64,000 nt of DNA from an uncultured Collinsella sp. Its GTDB lineage: Bacteria; Actinomycetota; Coriobacteriia; Coriobacteriales; Coriobacteriaceae. The stretch spans positions 62,001 through 126,000 of the forward strand of contig CAKUGY010000005.1 in assembly GCA_934654835.1 (NCBI GenBank), written 5' to 3'. Of the stretch, positions 1 to 9,494 are shown piece by piece. The notes beneath the pieces are model-generated. The model was given only the letters and a program-made list of their open reading frames with translations, had not been told where the DNA came from and searched no databases. The first letter of the stretch is position 1. Each line of letters opens with the position of its first letter. A program made the translations under genes and the position numbers.

Positions 1-29
1 GCCTAGCGCCCCCGTCAGGTACCCCTGCT

Positions 30-98
30 AAGTTGCGGTGAAATAGTTCCTGAAAAGCCCTTGTGGGCCGCCAAACAAGAACTATTCCACCGCAACTT
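30..98. repeat. 69-bp palindromic repeat, family A copy 1
   Basis: The left arm begins AAGTTGCGGTGAAATAGTTC and the right arm is its reverse complement with one mismatch, giving 20-bp arms and a 29-base centre. Copies with the same arm sequence and exactly the same 69-bp length lie at 34262-34330 and 59349-59417. The right arm runs into a short T stretch (TTTTT), so it may also end transcription from the left. It lies downstream of the - strand adenosyltransferase gene. Confidence 0.85.
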
Positions 99-134
99 TT
101 TATGACCTGTAGGGGATGGAGGAAAACGGATCAA

Positions 135-620
135 TTAGTACTCGATGCCTTGGCGGGCTAGGAGGCCTTCGTCGAAGTAGTGTTTGACGGGGCGCATTTC
201 GGTTACTAGGTCGGCAAGGTCGGCGAGGGACAGCAGGCCGCGGCCGGTGAGCACAAGCTCCGTGGTGGTCGGTTTCATCGCGATCAGCGCTTCGACATCT
301 TCGCGTGTCACAAAGCCCCGTCGCATGGCTTCTCCCAGTTCATCCAAGATCAGCACATCGACCTGGCTAATCTGCGCGCGCGCCAGCTCCATGATCTGTG
401 CGGCACAGGCTTCGGGCGTGTCGCGGTCGGCCTGTACGATGCGTAGCCCCAATCGAGGCGCTGCGTCATGTTCGGCGCAGTGCAGCTTCTTGGCAAACTG
501 AAGCATGAGCACGTTAAGTCCATAGCCCGTGGCGCGCAGCGCGAGCCCCAGCGCAGCCGTCGTCTTGCCCTTGCCGTCGCCCGTATAGATTTGAACCTTG
601 CCGACTTCCAGTGATGCCAT
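135..620 (-). CDS. cobO: Cob(I)yrinic acid a,c-diamide adenosyltransferase (CobO/BtuR family)
   Basis: Transfers the adenosyl group of ATP to a reduced corrinoid, producing the adenosylcobalamin form used by B12 enzymes; it acts in the cytosol. The protein is 161 residues. It begins with a beta strand and then a P-loop at residues 14-21 (GDGKGKTT), the typical CobO/CobA/BtuR signature; a Walker-B-like strand VLILDELGEAM sits near residue 90. At 161 residues it is slightly shorter than most family members. The start has a good ribosome site (GAAAGGA). It is transcribed divergently from ftsH with about 90 bp between the starts. No other cobalamin genes lie in the window, so salvage of corrinoids is as likely as full synthesis; that part is inference. 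Confidence 0.9.
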   Translation of the reverse strand: MASLEVGKVQIYTGDGKGKTTAALGLALRATGYGLNVLMLQFAKKLHCAEHDAAPRLGLRIVQADRDTPEACAAQIMELARAQISQVDVLILDELGEAMRRGFVTREDVEALIAMKPTTTELVLTGRGLLSLADLADLVTEMRPVKHYFDEGLLARQGIEY

Positions 621-712
621 CTCTATCCTTTCGTGCCCGGCGTCGGTTTATCGCCGGCCGGGTTGGGTATTCTAGTTAGCATTATCAACCCCAGTAGATG
701 GAGTTCAAGCAG

Positions 713-2605
713 ATGGAGATGGATGACAATAAACGTAGACGGAATATGATCCTCTACGTGCTCATCGCCTTCGTCGTCTACCTCGTGCTCTCGACCGTTC
801 TGTTCCCTAACATCGGTCACACGCAGCAGATTACGAAGACCGATTACTCGACGTTTGTCAAAGCTCTCGATAAGAAGAGCGTCGACAAGGTCGAATACAA
901 TACCGACGATTACACCATTTATTACACTAAGAAGGGCGAGGACGAGAACATCGCCTACAAGACGACCGGTGTGCCGAACGATGCGGGCTTTACCGATCGC
1001 GTGCTTGAATCCGGTGCTTCGCTGGAGTCGGTCGTTCCCGATAAAAACTCGGGCCTGATGACTTACTACCTGCTCACACTTATTCTTCCCATGGCGATTT
1101 TCTTCCTCATCGGCTGGTGGCTCAACCGCCGCATGAAGAAGGCCATGGGCGATGACGGCCCGTCGATGAACTTTGGCGGCGGCGGTTTTGGTGGCGGCGG
1201 ACTGGGTAAGTCCGGCGCGCGCGTGATCGCCTCCAAGGACGTGGGCGTGACCTTTAAGGACGTCGCCGGCCAGGAAGAGGCTAAGGAGTCCCTCAAAGAG
1301 GTCGTTGACTTTCTGGAGAAGCCGCAGCGTTACGAGGAGATCGGCGCCAAGCTGCCGCGCGGTGCTCTACTCGTCGGCCCTCCGGGCACCGGTAAGACCC
1401 TGCTCGCCAAGGCTGTTGCCGGCGAGGCGGGCGTGCCGTTCTTTAGCATTTCGGGTTCTGAATTCGTTGAGATGTTCGTCGGCCGCGGCGCTGCCAAGGT
1501 GCGTGACCTGTTTAAGCAGGCCAAGGAAAAGGCCCCGTGCATCGTCTTTATCGACGAGATCGATACCATCGGCAAGAAGCGCGATGGCGGTGGCTTTAGC
1601 GGTAATGACGAGCGCGAGCAGACGCTTAATCAGCTGCTGACTGAGATGGACGGCTTCGACAACCATAAGGGTATTGTCGTCCTCGCTGCTACCAACCGCC
1701 CCGACAGCCTCGATCCGGCCCTGCTGCGCCCCGGTCGCTTTGACCGCCGTATTCCCGTCGAGCTGCCCGACCTGACCGGCCGCAAGAACATTCTTGAGCT
1801 GCATGCCAAGAGCGTGAAGACTGAGCCGCCGATTGACCTGACCGCGATCGCCCGCGCCACGCCCGGTGCCTCGGGCGCCGACCTGGCCAATATCATCAAC
1901 GAGGGCGCCCTTCGCGCCGTCCGCGAGGGTCGCAAGCGCGCTACGCAGGACGACTTTGAGGAGTCGGTGGAGGTCGTCATCGCCGGTCAGCAGCGTAAGT
2001 CCACGGTGCTGTCCGACCACGAGAAGCAGGTCGTTTCCTACCACGAGATCGGCCACGCCATCGTTGCTGCCCGCCAGAAGGGCTCCGCGCCGGTCACAAA
2101 GATCACCATCGTGCCGCGTACGAGCGGCGCTCTGGGCTACACCATGCAGGTCGAGGAGGACGAGCGCTTCCTGACCACGCGTCAGGAGGTCCTGGACAAG
2201 CTCGCCGTCTATTGCGGTGGCCGCGCGGCCGAGGAGCTCATCTTTGGCGAGATGACGACTGGTGCCGCCAACGACATCGAGCAGGCCACCAAGCTTGCCC
2301 GAAACATGGTGACGCGCTTTGGTATGTCCGACGAGTTTGGCATGATGGCGCTCGGTACCGTTCAGAACGCGTACCTCAACCAGGATACGTCGCTCACCTG
2401 CGCCCCCGGTACGGCCGAGCGCGTGGACGCGATCGTCGCCAAGCTGATTGAGGACGCCCACGATCGCGCCCTGCAGATCCTGAAGGAGAACAAGTTCAAG
2501 CTCCATGAGTTGGCTCGCTATCTGTACAAGAAGGAGACCATCACGGGCGAGGAGTTCATGAATCTTCTCACGCGCGAGAATCCGCTGATGCCGAAGCAGC
2601 AGTAA
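713..2605 (+). CDS. ftsH: ATP-dependent zinc metalloprotease FtsH
   Basis: Membrane-anchored AAA+ protease that unfolds and degrades membrane and some soluble proteins. Two membrane segments are visible, near residues 13-33 and 118-138, with an extracytoplasmic stretch between them. The AAA module has Walker A GPPGTGKT at 222-229 and Walker B with the acidic pair D281/E282. The zinc motif HEIGH is at 444-448, and the conserved [11 protein letters not shown] segment that supplies the third ligand follows near 515-525. The frame has in-frame ATGs at 698, 713 and 719; 713 is chosen because GGAG at 700-703 lies 9 bases upstream of it, while 698 has no ribosome site. The length of 630 residues is normal for the family. 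A strong terminator follows. Confidence 0.97.
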   Translation: MEMDDNKRRRNMILYVLIAFVVYLVLSTVLFPNIGHTQQITKTDYSTFVKALDKKSVDKVEYNTDDYTIYYTKKGEDENIAYKTTGVPNDAGFTDRVLESGASLESVVPDKNSGLMTYYLLTLILPMAIFFLIGWWLNRRMKKAMGDDGPSMNFGGGGFGGGGLGKSGARVIASKDVGVTFKDVAGQEEAKESLKEVVDFLEKPQRYEEIGAKLPRGALLVGPPGTGKTLLAKAVAGEAGVPFFSISGSEFVEMFVGRGAAKVRDLFKQAKEKAPCIVFIDEIDTIGKKRDGGGFSGNDEREQTLNQLLTEMDGFDNHKGIVVLAATNRPDSLDPALLRPGRFDRRIPVELPDLTGRKNILELHAKSVKTEPPIDLTAIARATPGASGADLANIINEGALRAVREGRKRATQDDFEESVEVVIAGQQRKSTVLSDHEKQVVSYHEIGHAIVAARQKGSAPVTKITIVPRTSGALGYTMQVEEDERFLTTRQEVLDKLAVYCGGRAAEELIFGEMTTGAANDIEQATKLARNMVTRFGMSDEFGMMALGTVQNAYLNQDTSLTCAPGTAERVDAIVAKLIEDAHDRALQILKENKFKLHELARYLYKKETITGEEFMNLLTRENPLMPKQQ

Positions 2606-2631
2606 TGCTGCCGTCGAGCCAGTAAACGCCG

Positions 2632-2670
2632 ACGCCCCATTTGAGTGCCTATCTCAAATGGGGCGTTCTG
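2632..2670 (+). terminator. Terminator after ftsH
   Basis: A 14-bp perfect stem (ACGCCCCATTTGAG paired with its complement) with a 7-base loop spans 2632-2666 and is followed by TCTG. An ATG at 2658 lies inside the stem, which argues against using it as the start of the next gene. Confidence 0.7.
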
Positions 2671-2699
2671 CTCTAGGTAGTTTTTTGGGAGGTCGGGAA

Positions 2700-3155
2700 A
2701 TGAAAGTCGTGGTGAGTGCCTGCTTGATGGGCGAGAGCTGTAAGTATAACGGGCTCGATAATTACCATCGCGAGCTTGTCGAAGCGTGCGAGCGCACGGG
2801 GACCGAGGTGCTCCTCGTGTGCCCCGAGGTCTTTGGCGGCCTGCCCACGCCGCGCGATCCGTCCGAGATCGTGGATGGTGAGGTTCGCACCCGTGAGGGC
2901 GTGTCGGTCGACCGCGAGTTTCGCTTGGGCGCCCAGCGCGCGCTCGATATGTGCGAGCAGGCAGGCGGATCTTCCGAGATCGTCGCTTGCATCCTGCAGG
3001 ACCGCAGCCCCTCGTGCGGCGTGGGCCGTATCTACGACGGAACGTTCAGCGGAACCTTCACTCCGGGCAATGGCGTCTTCGTCGACCAACTCCTTCGCCA
3101 CGGCTACCGCGTGATCCCCGCAAGCGAATTCGACCCGAGCATGCTGCAGAATTAA
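2700..3155 (+). CDS. DUF523 family protein
   Basis: A 151-residue protein of the DUF523 family, whose biochemical role is not established. Recognisable family features are the N-terminal SACLMGESCKYNG segment with cysteines at 8 and 14, the CPEVFGGLPTPR block, and a C-terminal SPSCG motif. The regularly spaced cysteines could bind metal or act in redox or sulfur chemistry; that is inference. The start at 2700 follows GGGAGGTCGGGAA. An upstream in-frame ATG at 2658 is inside the ftsH terminator and is rejected. The gene stands alone between ftsH and a convergent dehydrogenase, separated from the latter by a hairpin that probably serves both. Confidence 0.85.
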   Translation: MKVVVSACLMGESCKYNGLDNYHRELVEACERTGTEVLLVCPEVFGGLPTPRDPSEIVDGEVRTREGVSVDREFRLGAQRALDMCEQAGGSSEIVACILQDRSPSCGVGRIYDGTFSGTFTPGNGVFVDQLLRHGYRVIPASEFDPSMLQN

Positions 3156-3157
3156 AG

Positions 3158-3195
3158 ACCACCACAAAGGTGCCTGTCCCCTTTGTGGTGGTTTT
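3158..3195. repeat. GGGACA-type hairpin, family C copy 1 (also a terminator)
   Basis: The stem ACCACCACAAAG pairs with CTTTGTGGTGGT around a loop containing TGCCTGTCCC, and T residues follow. It sits between two convergent genes. The same arms, with the loop in the opposite orientation, recur at 10800-10840. It is both a dispersed repeat and a plausible bidirectional terminator. Confidence 0.8.
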
Positions 3196-3201
3196 GGCAG
3201 G

Positions 3202-4290
3202 TTAGGCCAGCAGCGTGTGGCCGTAGGCGTTGGCGGCCTTGATGGCGGCGGCGAACTTCTCGTCGGTGAAGGGCTCCGGGTTGCCCTGCTTCCACTCATT
3301 GGTGGCGTGCGCGTACTCGCACAGGGCCGGGATGTCCGTCTCGGTAAGACCGACCTGCTCAAGCGTCACGGGCAGGCCCATCTGCTTGTTAAAGGCAGCG
3401 TAGCGCTCAAGGTTCTCGGTATCGCCCGTATAGGCAAACAGTACGAGCACGCCCAGGCTCACGACCTCGCCGTGTAGATACGATCCCTCGCGCGGGATGC
3501 TGCAGGTGGCGTTGTAGAACGCGTGCGCCACGCTCGAGTTGTAGTAGTAATCGTTCTGGTTCGTGAGGTTCGAGACATAGCCCGTATTGACCACGATGTC
3601 GAGTGCGATCTGCTTGACAGCCTCACTCGACAGGTCCTGACGAACATCCTCGAGGCCCTGGACGCCATAGGTAAACAGCGGCTCGGAGCAGGTGTGGGCA
3701 AGTGCCAGGCCAAGGCCGGCTGTGTGCTCCAGGTTGCCGGCGCTCGTGGCATACTCGACCTCGGGCTGCTTAGACAGGGCGTCGCCCACGCCGGCCCAGA
3801 AGTACTCCGCCGGTGCCTCGGCGATGATCTTGGGATTGATGAAGATGTGCGCGGGGCGGTTGGGATACGAATAGCCCTCGAGCGAGCCGTCGTCGTTGTA
3901 CACGACGGCAATGGCGGTCGCGGCAGAGCAGTTGGAGCAGATCGTCGGGACGGTGAAAACGATCTTCTTGAGCTCGATGGCCGCGGTCTTAACGGTGTCG
4001 AGCGCCTTGCCGCCGCCGCAGGCGATGAGCACATCGGCCTCCTGGCAGGCAGGGGAGTTCACGACCTTGGCTATATTGGCACGCGTGCTGTTGGTACCGT
4101 AGACGCGTGTCTCCAGAACCTCGATATCGGTGCCCTCAAGTGCCGCCTCGATACCCGGCAGCGCCGCGGCCAGGGCGCGCTTGCCGCCAATGATGGCAAC
4201 CTTCGTCGCTCCGTACTCGGCCAGCGCGGCGGGCAGCTCGGCAAAGCAGTCCTCGCCAACGGTGTAATCGCTCATTCCAATGGTGCGCAT
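3202..4290 (-). CDS. Iron-containing alcohol/glycerol dehydrogenase family protein
   Basis: A 362-residue member of the GldA-like branch of iron-containing alcohol dehydrogenases, which oxidise or reduce polyols and aldehydes with NAD(P). The N-terminal half holds the dinucleotide-binding GGGKALDT segment. The C-terminal half carries the expected metal ligands: Asp in VGDALSK, His in AHAFYNA and His in LHGE. A ribosome site AGAAGG precedes the ATG. The true substrate cannot be read from sequence. GldA-type glycerol dehydrogenase is the closest named family, but glycerol-1-phosphate dehydrogenase-like or hydroxy-acid dehydrogenase relatives share this layout. It appears to be a single-gene unit read toward the DUF523 gene. 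Confidence 0.82.
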   Translation of the reverse strand: MRTIGMSDYTVGEDCFAELPAALAEYGATKVAIIGGKRALAAALPGIEAALEGTDIEVLETRVYGTNSTRANIAKVVNSPACQEADVLIACGGGKALDTVKTAAIELKKIVFTVPTICSNCSAATAIAVVYNDDGSLEGYSYPNRPAHIFINPKIIAEAPAEYFWAGVGDALSKQPEVEYATSAGNLEHTAGLGLALAHTCSEPLFTYGVQGLEDVRQDLSSEAVKQIALDIVVNTGYVSNLTNQNDYYYNSSVAHAFYNATCSIPREGSYLHGEVVSLGVLVLFAYTGDTENLERYAAFNKQMGLPVTLEQVGLTETDIPALCEYAHATNEWKQGNPEPFTDEKFAAAIKAANAYGHTLLA

Positions 4291-4429
4291 AGCAACCTTC
4301 TTTCGCTCGATAAAGTGCTTTCAGGTATTTTGCTCCAAGAGAAGGCACTCAGCCGTGGGAAATTTCGAACGTATAAAACCAGTGTTGAGGGTTTTTCGCC
4401 GGCGCGGACCGTGCTACCATACAGCGCAT

Positions 4430-4733
4430 AAGCGTTGATGGGGACGAGTAGTCGGCCATCCGCATGCCACAGAGAGCGGGGAGTGCTGAGAACCCGTGCG
4501 TGCGACCGATGAAAATCACCCCGGAGCTGCGGTCCCAACGGACGTGCCGAACAGGTTCGTCTTAGTAGACATCGCCGAGATGGTCGTCGATACAGACCAG
4601 CCGAGTAACGGATGCGAGCGCGCGGCGACGCGGGCGAGGGCATCTAAGCTGGGTGGTTAAGCGAAGAGCTTTTGCGGGCGCACGGCCCGTTTTGTGGCGC
4701 TTCGTCCCAGCTTGCAGGGACGGGCGCTTTTTT
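4430..4733 (+). promoter_or_regulatory. T-box leader (isoleucine specifier) of ileS
   Basis: This is a tRNA-sensing leader that controls ileS according to tRNA-Ile charging. Stem I features are visible: GATGGGGACGAGTAG near 4437, AGAGAGCGGGGAGTGCTGAGA near 4473-4493, and a specifier region GATGAAAATCACC in which the ATC isoleucine codon lies at 4515-4517. The T-box proper, CTGGGTGGTTAAGCG at 4649-4663, is a variant of the usual GGGTGGNACCGCG core. A terminator at 4697-4733 follows, so control is probably by transcription antitermination. Confidence 0.88.
4697..4733 (+). terminator. T-box regulated terminator
   Basis: A stem of GCGCTTCGTCCC with GGGACGGGCGC is followed by six T. It lies between the T-box core and the ileS ribosome site, so uncharged tRNA-Ile binding would be expected to prevent its formation. 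Confidence 0.75.
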
Positions 4734-4776
4734 GGTGCCCAGAGGGCGTGCGCGCCCACGACAAGAAAGGGGTACC

Positions 4777-7578
4777 GTGGCAAACGAGTACAAGCAGACG
4801 ATGAATCTGCCCAAAACCGGATTTCCCATGCGTGCCGGTCTTTCCAAGTCCGAGCCCAAGCGACTCAAGGACTGGCAGGACAACAAGGTCTACGAGCAAG
4901 TTCTGAAGAAGAACGAGGGTCATAAGAAGTTCGTGCTGCACGACGGCCCTCCGTACGCCAACGGTCCGATCCACATCGGCCACGCCATGAACAAGATCTC
5001 CAAGGACATGATCAACCGTTACTGGATGATGCAGGGCTGCGAAGTTCCCTATGTCCCCGGTTGGGACTGCCACGGTCAGCCGATCGAGCACAAGGTCGAG
5101 GAGAAGCTCGGCACCGAGAAGTTCAACCAGACTTCCACGGCTAAGATCCGCGAGCTCTGCAACAAGTTCGCTGTCGAGAACATCGAGCTGCAGAAGGCCG
5201 GTTTCCGCCGCCTGGGCGTGCTCGGCGACTGGGACAACCCCTATCTGACGCTCTATCACCAGCACGATGCCGCCGACATCGAGGTCTTTAAGGCCATGTT
5301 CGATAAGGGCATGATCTATCGCGGTCACAAGCCCGTCCACTGGTGCAAGCACTGCCATACCGCTCTTGCCGAGGCCGAGATCGAGTACTCTGACGAGACG
5401 AGCCCCTCCATCTTCGTGCGCTTCGAGATGACCTCCAAGCCCGCCGGCCTCGAGAACTTCGACGGCCCGGTCGACTTCATCATCTGGACGACCACGCCGT
5501 GGACCATCCCCTCCGACCAGGCGGTCTCCCTCAAGCCCGGCGCCGCTTATGTTGCCGTTGAGCACGACGGTCGCGCCGAGGTCATGCTCGAGGACCTGGC
5601 TCCCAAGTGCTGCGAGGAGTTTGGCTGGGAGTACACCCCGGTCATGGTCGACGGCAAGCCCTATGTGGTCCCTGCCGAGACCTTCCACCACATCCACTAC
5701 AAACAGCCGATCTTTGACGGTGTCGAGGGCGTGGCACTGCTGGCCGATTACGTCGGTGTGGATGACGGTACCGGTATCGTCCACAACTCGCCCGGCCACG
5801 GCGTTGACGACTACTTCGCCTGCCTCAAGGAGGGCATCACCGACATCTGCATGCCGGTCGATGACGACGGCAAGTTCTACACCGGCGAGGAGTTTGGCAC
5901 CGGTGGCCCCTTCAGCGGTATGGATACCGACGAGGCCAACCCGCACATCATCGAGTTCCTGCGCGAGCGTGGCACCCTGGTCCTCGAGAAGAAGATCACG
6001 CACAGCTATCCGCACTGCTGGCGCTGCAAGCACCCGGTGCTCTTCCGTGCCACCGACCAGTGGTTTGTCTCGATGGACAAGACGGGTCTGCGCGAGCAGG
6101 CTGGCAAAGAGGTTCGCGAGAACGTCAAGTGGTACCCGGCTCATGCCGCCAACCGCATCGGCGCCATGGTCGAGCAGCGTCCCGACTGGTGCATCAGCCG
6201 TCAGCGCAACTGGGGCGTGCCTATCCCCAGCTACACCTGCGCCGACTGCGGCGAGAAGGTCATGAACGACGCCACGCTCGACGCCGTCATCAAGCTCTTC
6301 CACGAGAAGGGCTCCGACGCCTGGTTCACCGATGCTCCCGAGAGCTACCTGGGCGAGGCCTGCGTCTGCCCCAAGTGCGGCGGCCATCACCTCAAGGCCG
6401 ATAAGGACATCCTCGACGTGTGGTGGGACTCCGGCGTGTCTTGGAAGGCCGTCTGCGAGTACCGTCCCGAGCTGGAGTATCCGGCGGACGTGTACCTCGA
6501 GGGCTCCGACCAGCACCGCGGTTGGTTCCAGAGCTCGCTGCTCACCTCGGTGGGCGCCAATGGACACGCTCCGTACAAGGCGGTCGTCTCGCAGGGCTTC
6601 ACCCTCGATGGCCAGGGCCGCAAGATGTCCAAGTCGCTCGGCAACGTCATCGACCCCAACAAGGTCTGCGACGAGATGGGCGCCGACATCATCCGCCTGT
6701 GGGTTGCCTCCGTCGACACCAGCTCCGACGTGTCCATCGACCACGAGATTCTCGCTCGTACGTCCGATGCCTACCGTCGTTTCCGCAACACGCTGCGCTT
6801 CCTGCTCTCCGAGCTCGAGGGTCAGTTTGAGCCCGAGACCGACGGCGTCGCCTTTGCCGACCTGCTGCCGCTCGACAAGCTCATGGTTGCCCGTTTGACC
6901 CAGGTCCAGGCCGAGGTCGACGACGCATATGCCAGCTACGAGTTCCCGCGCGCCTACCGTGCGCTCTACGACTTCGTGGTCACCGAGCTTTCCAACGTGT
7001 ACCTCGACGCCCTGAAGGACCGTCTTTACTGCGACAAGCCCGGCTCGCTCGAGCGCCGCAGCGCCCAGACCGTGCTGGCTGAGCTCTTCTCGATGCTCAT
7101 GCGCGACCTGCAGCCGATCCTGTCCTATACGGTCGACGAGGCCATGGCCTATGCGCCCGCCGGCTGCGTCGATCACCAGAAGTACGCTGCGCTCCTCGAT
7201 TGGTACAAGTCGCCCATCACGGTCGACGAGGCCAATGAGTTTGAGGGCGTGCTCGAGGTTTCGCTCGAGCTCCGTAGCGCCGTGACTAAGGCTCTTGAGG
7301 ATGCCCGCTCCGCAGGTACCTTCACCAAGAGCCAGCAGGTCCGCGTCAAGGCGGTCGTTCCCGCCGAGATGTACGCGCTGCTGACCGGTGACAAGGCCGT
7401 CGACCTGGCCGAGTTCTACATCGTTTCCGATGTTGAGCTGACCCAGGGCGAGGAGCTTTCCGTTGCCATCGAGGCTGCCGAGGGCGAGTGCTGCGACCGT
7501 TGCTGGAACTACCGCACCACCGTCGGCGAGTACAACGGCCACGCGCATATTTGCAAACGCTGCGCCGAAGCCCTTTAA
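4777..7578 (+). CDS. ileS: Isoleucyl-tRNA synthetase
   Basis: Charges tRNA-Ile with isoleucine; cytosolic. The 933-residue class I synthetase has HIGH at 66-69 and KMSKS at 616-620, with a CP1 editing domain between them. A C-terminal zinc module follows (CDRC and CKRC in the last 35 residues). The start is GTG at 4777, preceded by AAGAAAGGGG. The frame is open further upstream to 4672, but those codons lie in the terminator of the leader and are not part of the protein. It is controlled by the isoleucine T-box just upstream. A strong hairpin follows at 7650. Confidence 0.97.
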   Translation: MANEYKQTMNLPKTGFPMRAGLSKSEPKRLKDWQDNKVYEQVLKKNEGHKKFVLHDGPPYANGPIHIGHAMNKISKDMINRYWMMQGCEVPYVPGWDCHGQPIEHKVEEKLGTEKFNQTSTAKIRELCNKFAVENIELQKAGFRRLGVLGDWDNPYLTLYHQHDAADIEVFKAMFDKGMIYRGHKPVHWCKHCHTALAEAEIEYSDETSPSIFVRFEMTSKPAGLENFDGPVDFIIWTTTPWTIPSDQAVSLKPGAAYVAVEHDGRAEVMLEDLAPKCCEEFGWEYTPVMVDGKPYVVPAETFHHIHYKQPIFDGVEGVALLADYVGVDDGTGIVHNSPGHGVDDYFACLKEGITDICMPVDDDGKFYTGEEFGTGGPFSGMDTDEANPHIIEFLRERGTLVLEKKITHSYPHCWRCKHPVLFRATDQWFVSMDKTGLREQAGKEVRENVKWYPAHAANRIGAMVEQRPDWCISRQRNWGVPIPSYTCADCGEKVMNDATLDAVIKLFHEKGSDAWFTDAPESYLGEACVCPKCGGHHLKADKDILDVWWDSGVSWKAVCEYRPELEYPADVYLEGSDQHRGWFQSSLLTSVGANGHAPYKAVVSQGFTLDGQGRKMSKSLGNVIDPNKVCDEMGADIIRLWVASVDTSSDVSIDHEILARTSDAYRRFRNTLRFLLSELEGQFEPETDGVAFADLLPLDKLMVARLTQVQAEVDDAYASYEFPRAYRALYDFVVTELSNVYLDALKDRLYCDKPGSLERRSAQTVLAELFSMLMRDLQPILSYTVDEAMAYAPAGCVDHQKYAALLDWYKSPITVDEANEFEGVLEVSLELRSAVTKALEDARSAGTFTKSQQVRVKAVVPAEMYALLTGDKAVDLAEFYIVSDVELTQGEELSVAIEAAEGECCDRCWNYRTTVGEYNGHAHICKRCAEAL

Positions 7579-7649
7579 GGCACGGTAATCTAGCATTTTA
7601 GTTATTGGGCGAATTTGGGCGTCTTTGGTCCATTTGCTCCGCTGACAAT

Positions 7650-7684
7650 AAGCGACATTCCGTTCTTCGGAATGTCGCTTTTGT
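7650..7684 (+). terminator. Terminator after ileS
   Basis: A 13-bp stem AAGCGACATTCCG with a TTCTT loop and its exact complement, followed by TTGTTTTG. Confidence 0.85.
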
Positions 7685-7799
7685 TTTGTGCTAGTTATTT
7701 GGCTTTCGTTGGTGAATATGCTGCGCGTTTGGCGTTTGTCACTATAAGATGATTACTTGCACTAAACGGAATTCAAGTTCTTGAGGTTAGGGGATTGAT

Positions 7800-8399
7800 T
7801 TGGGTCGTACTGGGGATATGACGCCGCCTTTGCGTTGGCGGTTGGGCGTTGCTGGTGGGGTGGCGTTGGCTGTACTGTTTCTTGACCAGCTGACTAAGCT
7901 TGCGGTTCGTGCCGTGGGCGATGCTCTGCATGTGACTGTTATCCCTGGCGTGATCGACTTCCTGTTTGTTCGCAATATCGGCGCTGCCTTTAGCATGGGC
8001 GAGGGGTATGGCATTGCATTTGCCGTGCTGGCGCTGGCGGTCATTATCGCCATTGCCGTGTATCTCGTTCGCGCACCTCAGCTTGCTCACCTGGAGGTTG
8101 TGGGCATGGCGATGGTTGCCGGCGGTGCTATCGGCAACGCTATCGACCGTCTGGCCTTTGGCTTCGTGACCGATTTTATTGCCACCACCTTCATCGACTT
8201 TCCCATCTTCAATGTGGCCGATATCGGCATTACCGTGGGCGTCGTGCTCGCCCTCTTCGGCTACATGTTCTTGAGCCCTGCGGCCCGCGAGGTCGATGCG
8301 ACCGCCGAGCTCAACGCCCGTGACGAGGCCCGCGCCAAGCGCAAGGCTAAACAGCGTGGGGAGCGTGCCCGCAAGATTCGCGAAAGGAACGAGCGCTAA
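7800..8399 (+). CDS. lspA: Lipoprotein signal peptidase
   Basis: Cleaves signal peptides of diacylglyceryl-modified prolipoproteins in the membrane. The 199-residue protein has four hydrophobic segments. The two catalytic aspartates are in the expected settings: D116 in GNAIDRL and D141 in FNVADIGIT. The start is TTG at 7800 behind GAGGTTAGGGGA; an ATG at 7818 is an alternative. About 45 charged residues, rich in Arg, Lys and Glu, extend past the last membrane segment and are not part of the usual family core. The stop overlaps the start of the next gene (taATG), so the two are translationally coupled. The first codons are T-rich compared with neighbours. Confidence 0.95.
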   Translation: MGRTGDMTPPLRWRLGVAGGVALAVLFLDQLTKLAVRAVGDALHVTVIPGVIDFLFVRNIGAAFSMGEGYGIAFAVLALAVIIAIAVYLVRAPQLAHLEVVGMAMVAGGAIGNAIDRLAFGFVTDFIATTFIDFPIFNVADIGITVGVVLALFGYMFLSPAAREVDATAELNARDEARAKRKAKQRGERARKIRERNER

Positions 8400-9412
8400 T
8401 GGCCGACATCCATATTCTTGTTGCCGACGATACCGCTGGTCAGCGTCTTGACGCCTATCTGGGCGCCAACGATGGCTGCCCTACGCGCTCTGCCTGCGCG
8501 CATCTGATCGAGGGCGGTGCCGTTGCCGTCAATGGCGAGACCTGCCTGTCCAAAAAATACGCCGTGCGCGCCGGCGACCGTATTTCGGTCGATCTGCCCG
8601 AGCCGCACGACCCGACCGATGTGATTCCCGAGGCCATCCCGCTCGACATTCGCTATGAAGACGACTACCTCATCGTGCTCTCCAAGCAGCGTGGCCTGGT
8701 GTGCCATCCTGCCCATGGCCATGAGAGCGGCACGCTTGCCAATGCCCTGGTCTATCACTGCGGTATCGATCATCTGGGTACCGTGCAGGGCGAGGACCGC
8801 CCCGGTATCGTGCATCGTTTGGATCGCGATACCTCTGGGCTCATGCTCGCTGCTAAGGACGACGACACCCAGCGCGCGCTTCAAAACCTTATCCGCACGC
8901 GAACGCTCGACCGTCGCTACATTACGCTCGTTCACGGGCACATCGCTATGGATGAGGGCACCATCAACACCGGTATCGCCCGGTCCACGCGTGACCGTGT
9001 CAAGATGGCGGTGTCTGACGATCCTTTTGCGCGTCAGGCCATCACGACCTTCAAGGTCCTCGAGCGTTTCGATTCCACCCGCTTTGACGATGGCTATACG
9101 CTCGTCGAGTGCCATCTGTTTACCGGCCGCACGCACCAGATTCGCGTGCATATGCGCCATATCAATCACGCCTGCGTGGGCGATCCGCTCTACGGCAAGT
9201 GCGATGCGCGCGCCGATCAGGGCCTGACCAGGCAATTCCTGCATTCGTGGCGCGTGGCGTTCGATCATCCCGTGACGGGGGAGCTCATTGAGTGCCGCGA
9301 TGAACTACCGTGGGATCTTGCCGCCGTCTTGGACGATTTGGCCCCACGCTCGCTTGGCCGAACCGCTGCTGGCGACGAAATCGTTCCGCAGCTCGGTCTG
9401 CTCGAAGCCTAG
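8399..9412 (+). CDS. RluA-family 23S rRNA pseudouridine synthase (RluD-like)
   Basis: Converts specific uridines in RNA, most likely 23S rRNA, to pseudouridine. The 337-residue protein starts with an S4-like RNA-binding region (residues about 13-75). The catalytic RluA domain follows, with motif HRLDRDTSG in which D144 is the expected nucleophile. The conserved GRTHQIRVHM block is also present. Coupling to lspA in the order lspA-rluD is common in bacteria. Which uridines are modified cannot be told from sequence, so no specific rlu letter is assigned. Confidence 0.92.
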   Translation: MADIHILVADDTAGQRLDAYLGANDGCPTRSACAHLIEGGAVAVNGETCLSKKYAVRAGDRISVDLPEPHDPTDVIPEAIPLDIRYEDDYLIVLSKQRGLVCHPAHGHESGTLANALVYHCGIDHLGTVQGEDRPGIVHRLDRDTSGLMLAAKDDDTQRALQNLIRTRTLDRRYITLVHGHIAMDEGTINTGIARSTRDRVKMAVSDDPFARQAITTFKVLERFDSTRFDDGYTLVECHLFTGRTHQIRVHMRHINHACVGDPLYGKCDARADQGLTRQFLHSWRVAFDHPVTGELIECRDELPWDLAAVLDDLAPRSLGRTAAGDEIVPQLGLLEA

Positions 9413-9430
9413 CCAGTATTAGGTGGTTTC

Positions 9431-9460
9431 TTGAACTCGATAAGCCTGCGGTAAGATATA
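9431..9460 (+). promoter_or_regulatory. Possible promoter of the glycosyltransferase gene
   Basis: TTGAAC at 9431-9436 and GATATA at 9455-9460 with an 18-base spacer, about 35 bases before the start. The match is only fair. Confidence 0.35.
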
Positions 9461-9494
9461 CGGTTGTTTACGTAACGCGTTCTCGGGAGCCTGC

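Noticed and set aside
4657..7596. A 979-codon open frame antisense to ileS
   Set aside because: It is a mirror of the strongly biased high-GC codons of ileS; it has no ribosome site and the protein is Val/Leu/Gly-rich with no family pattern.
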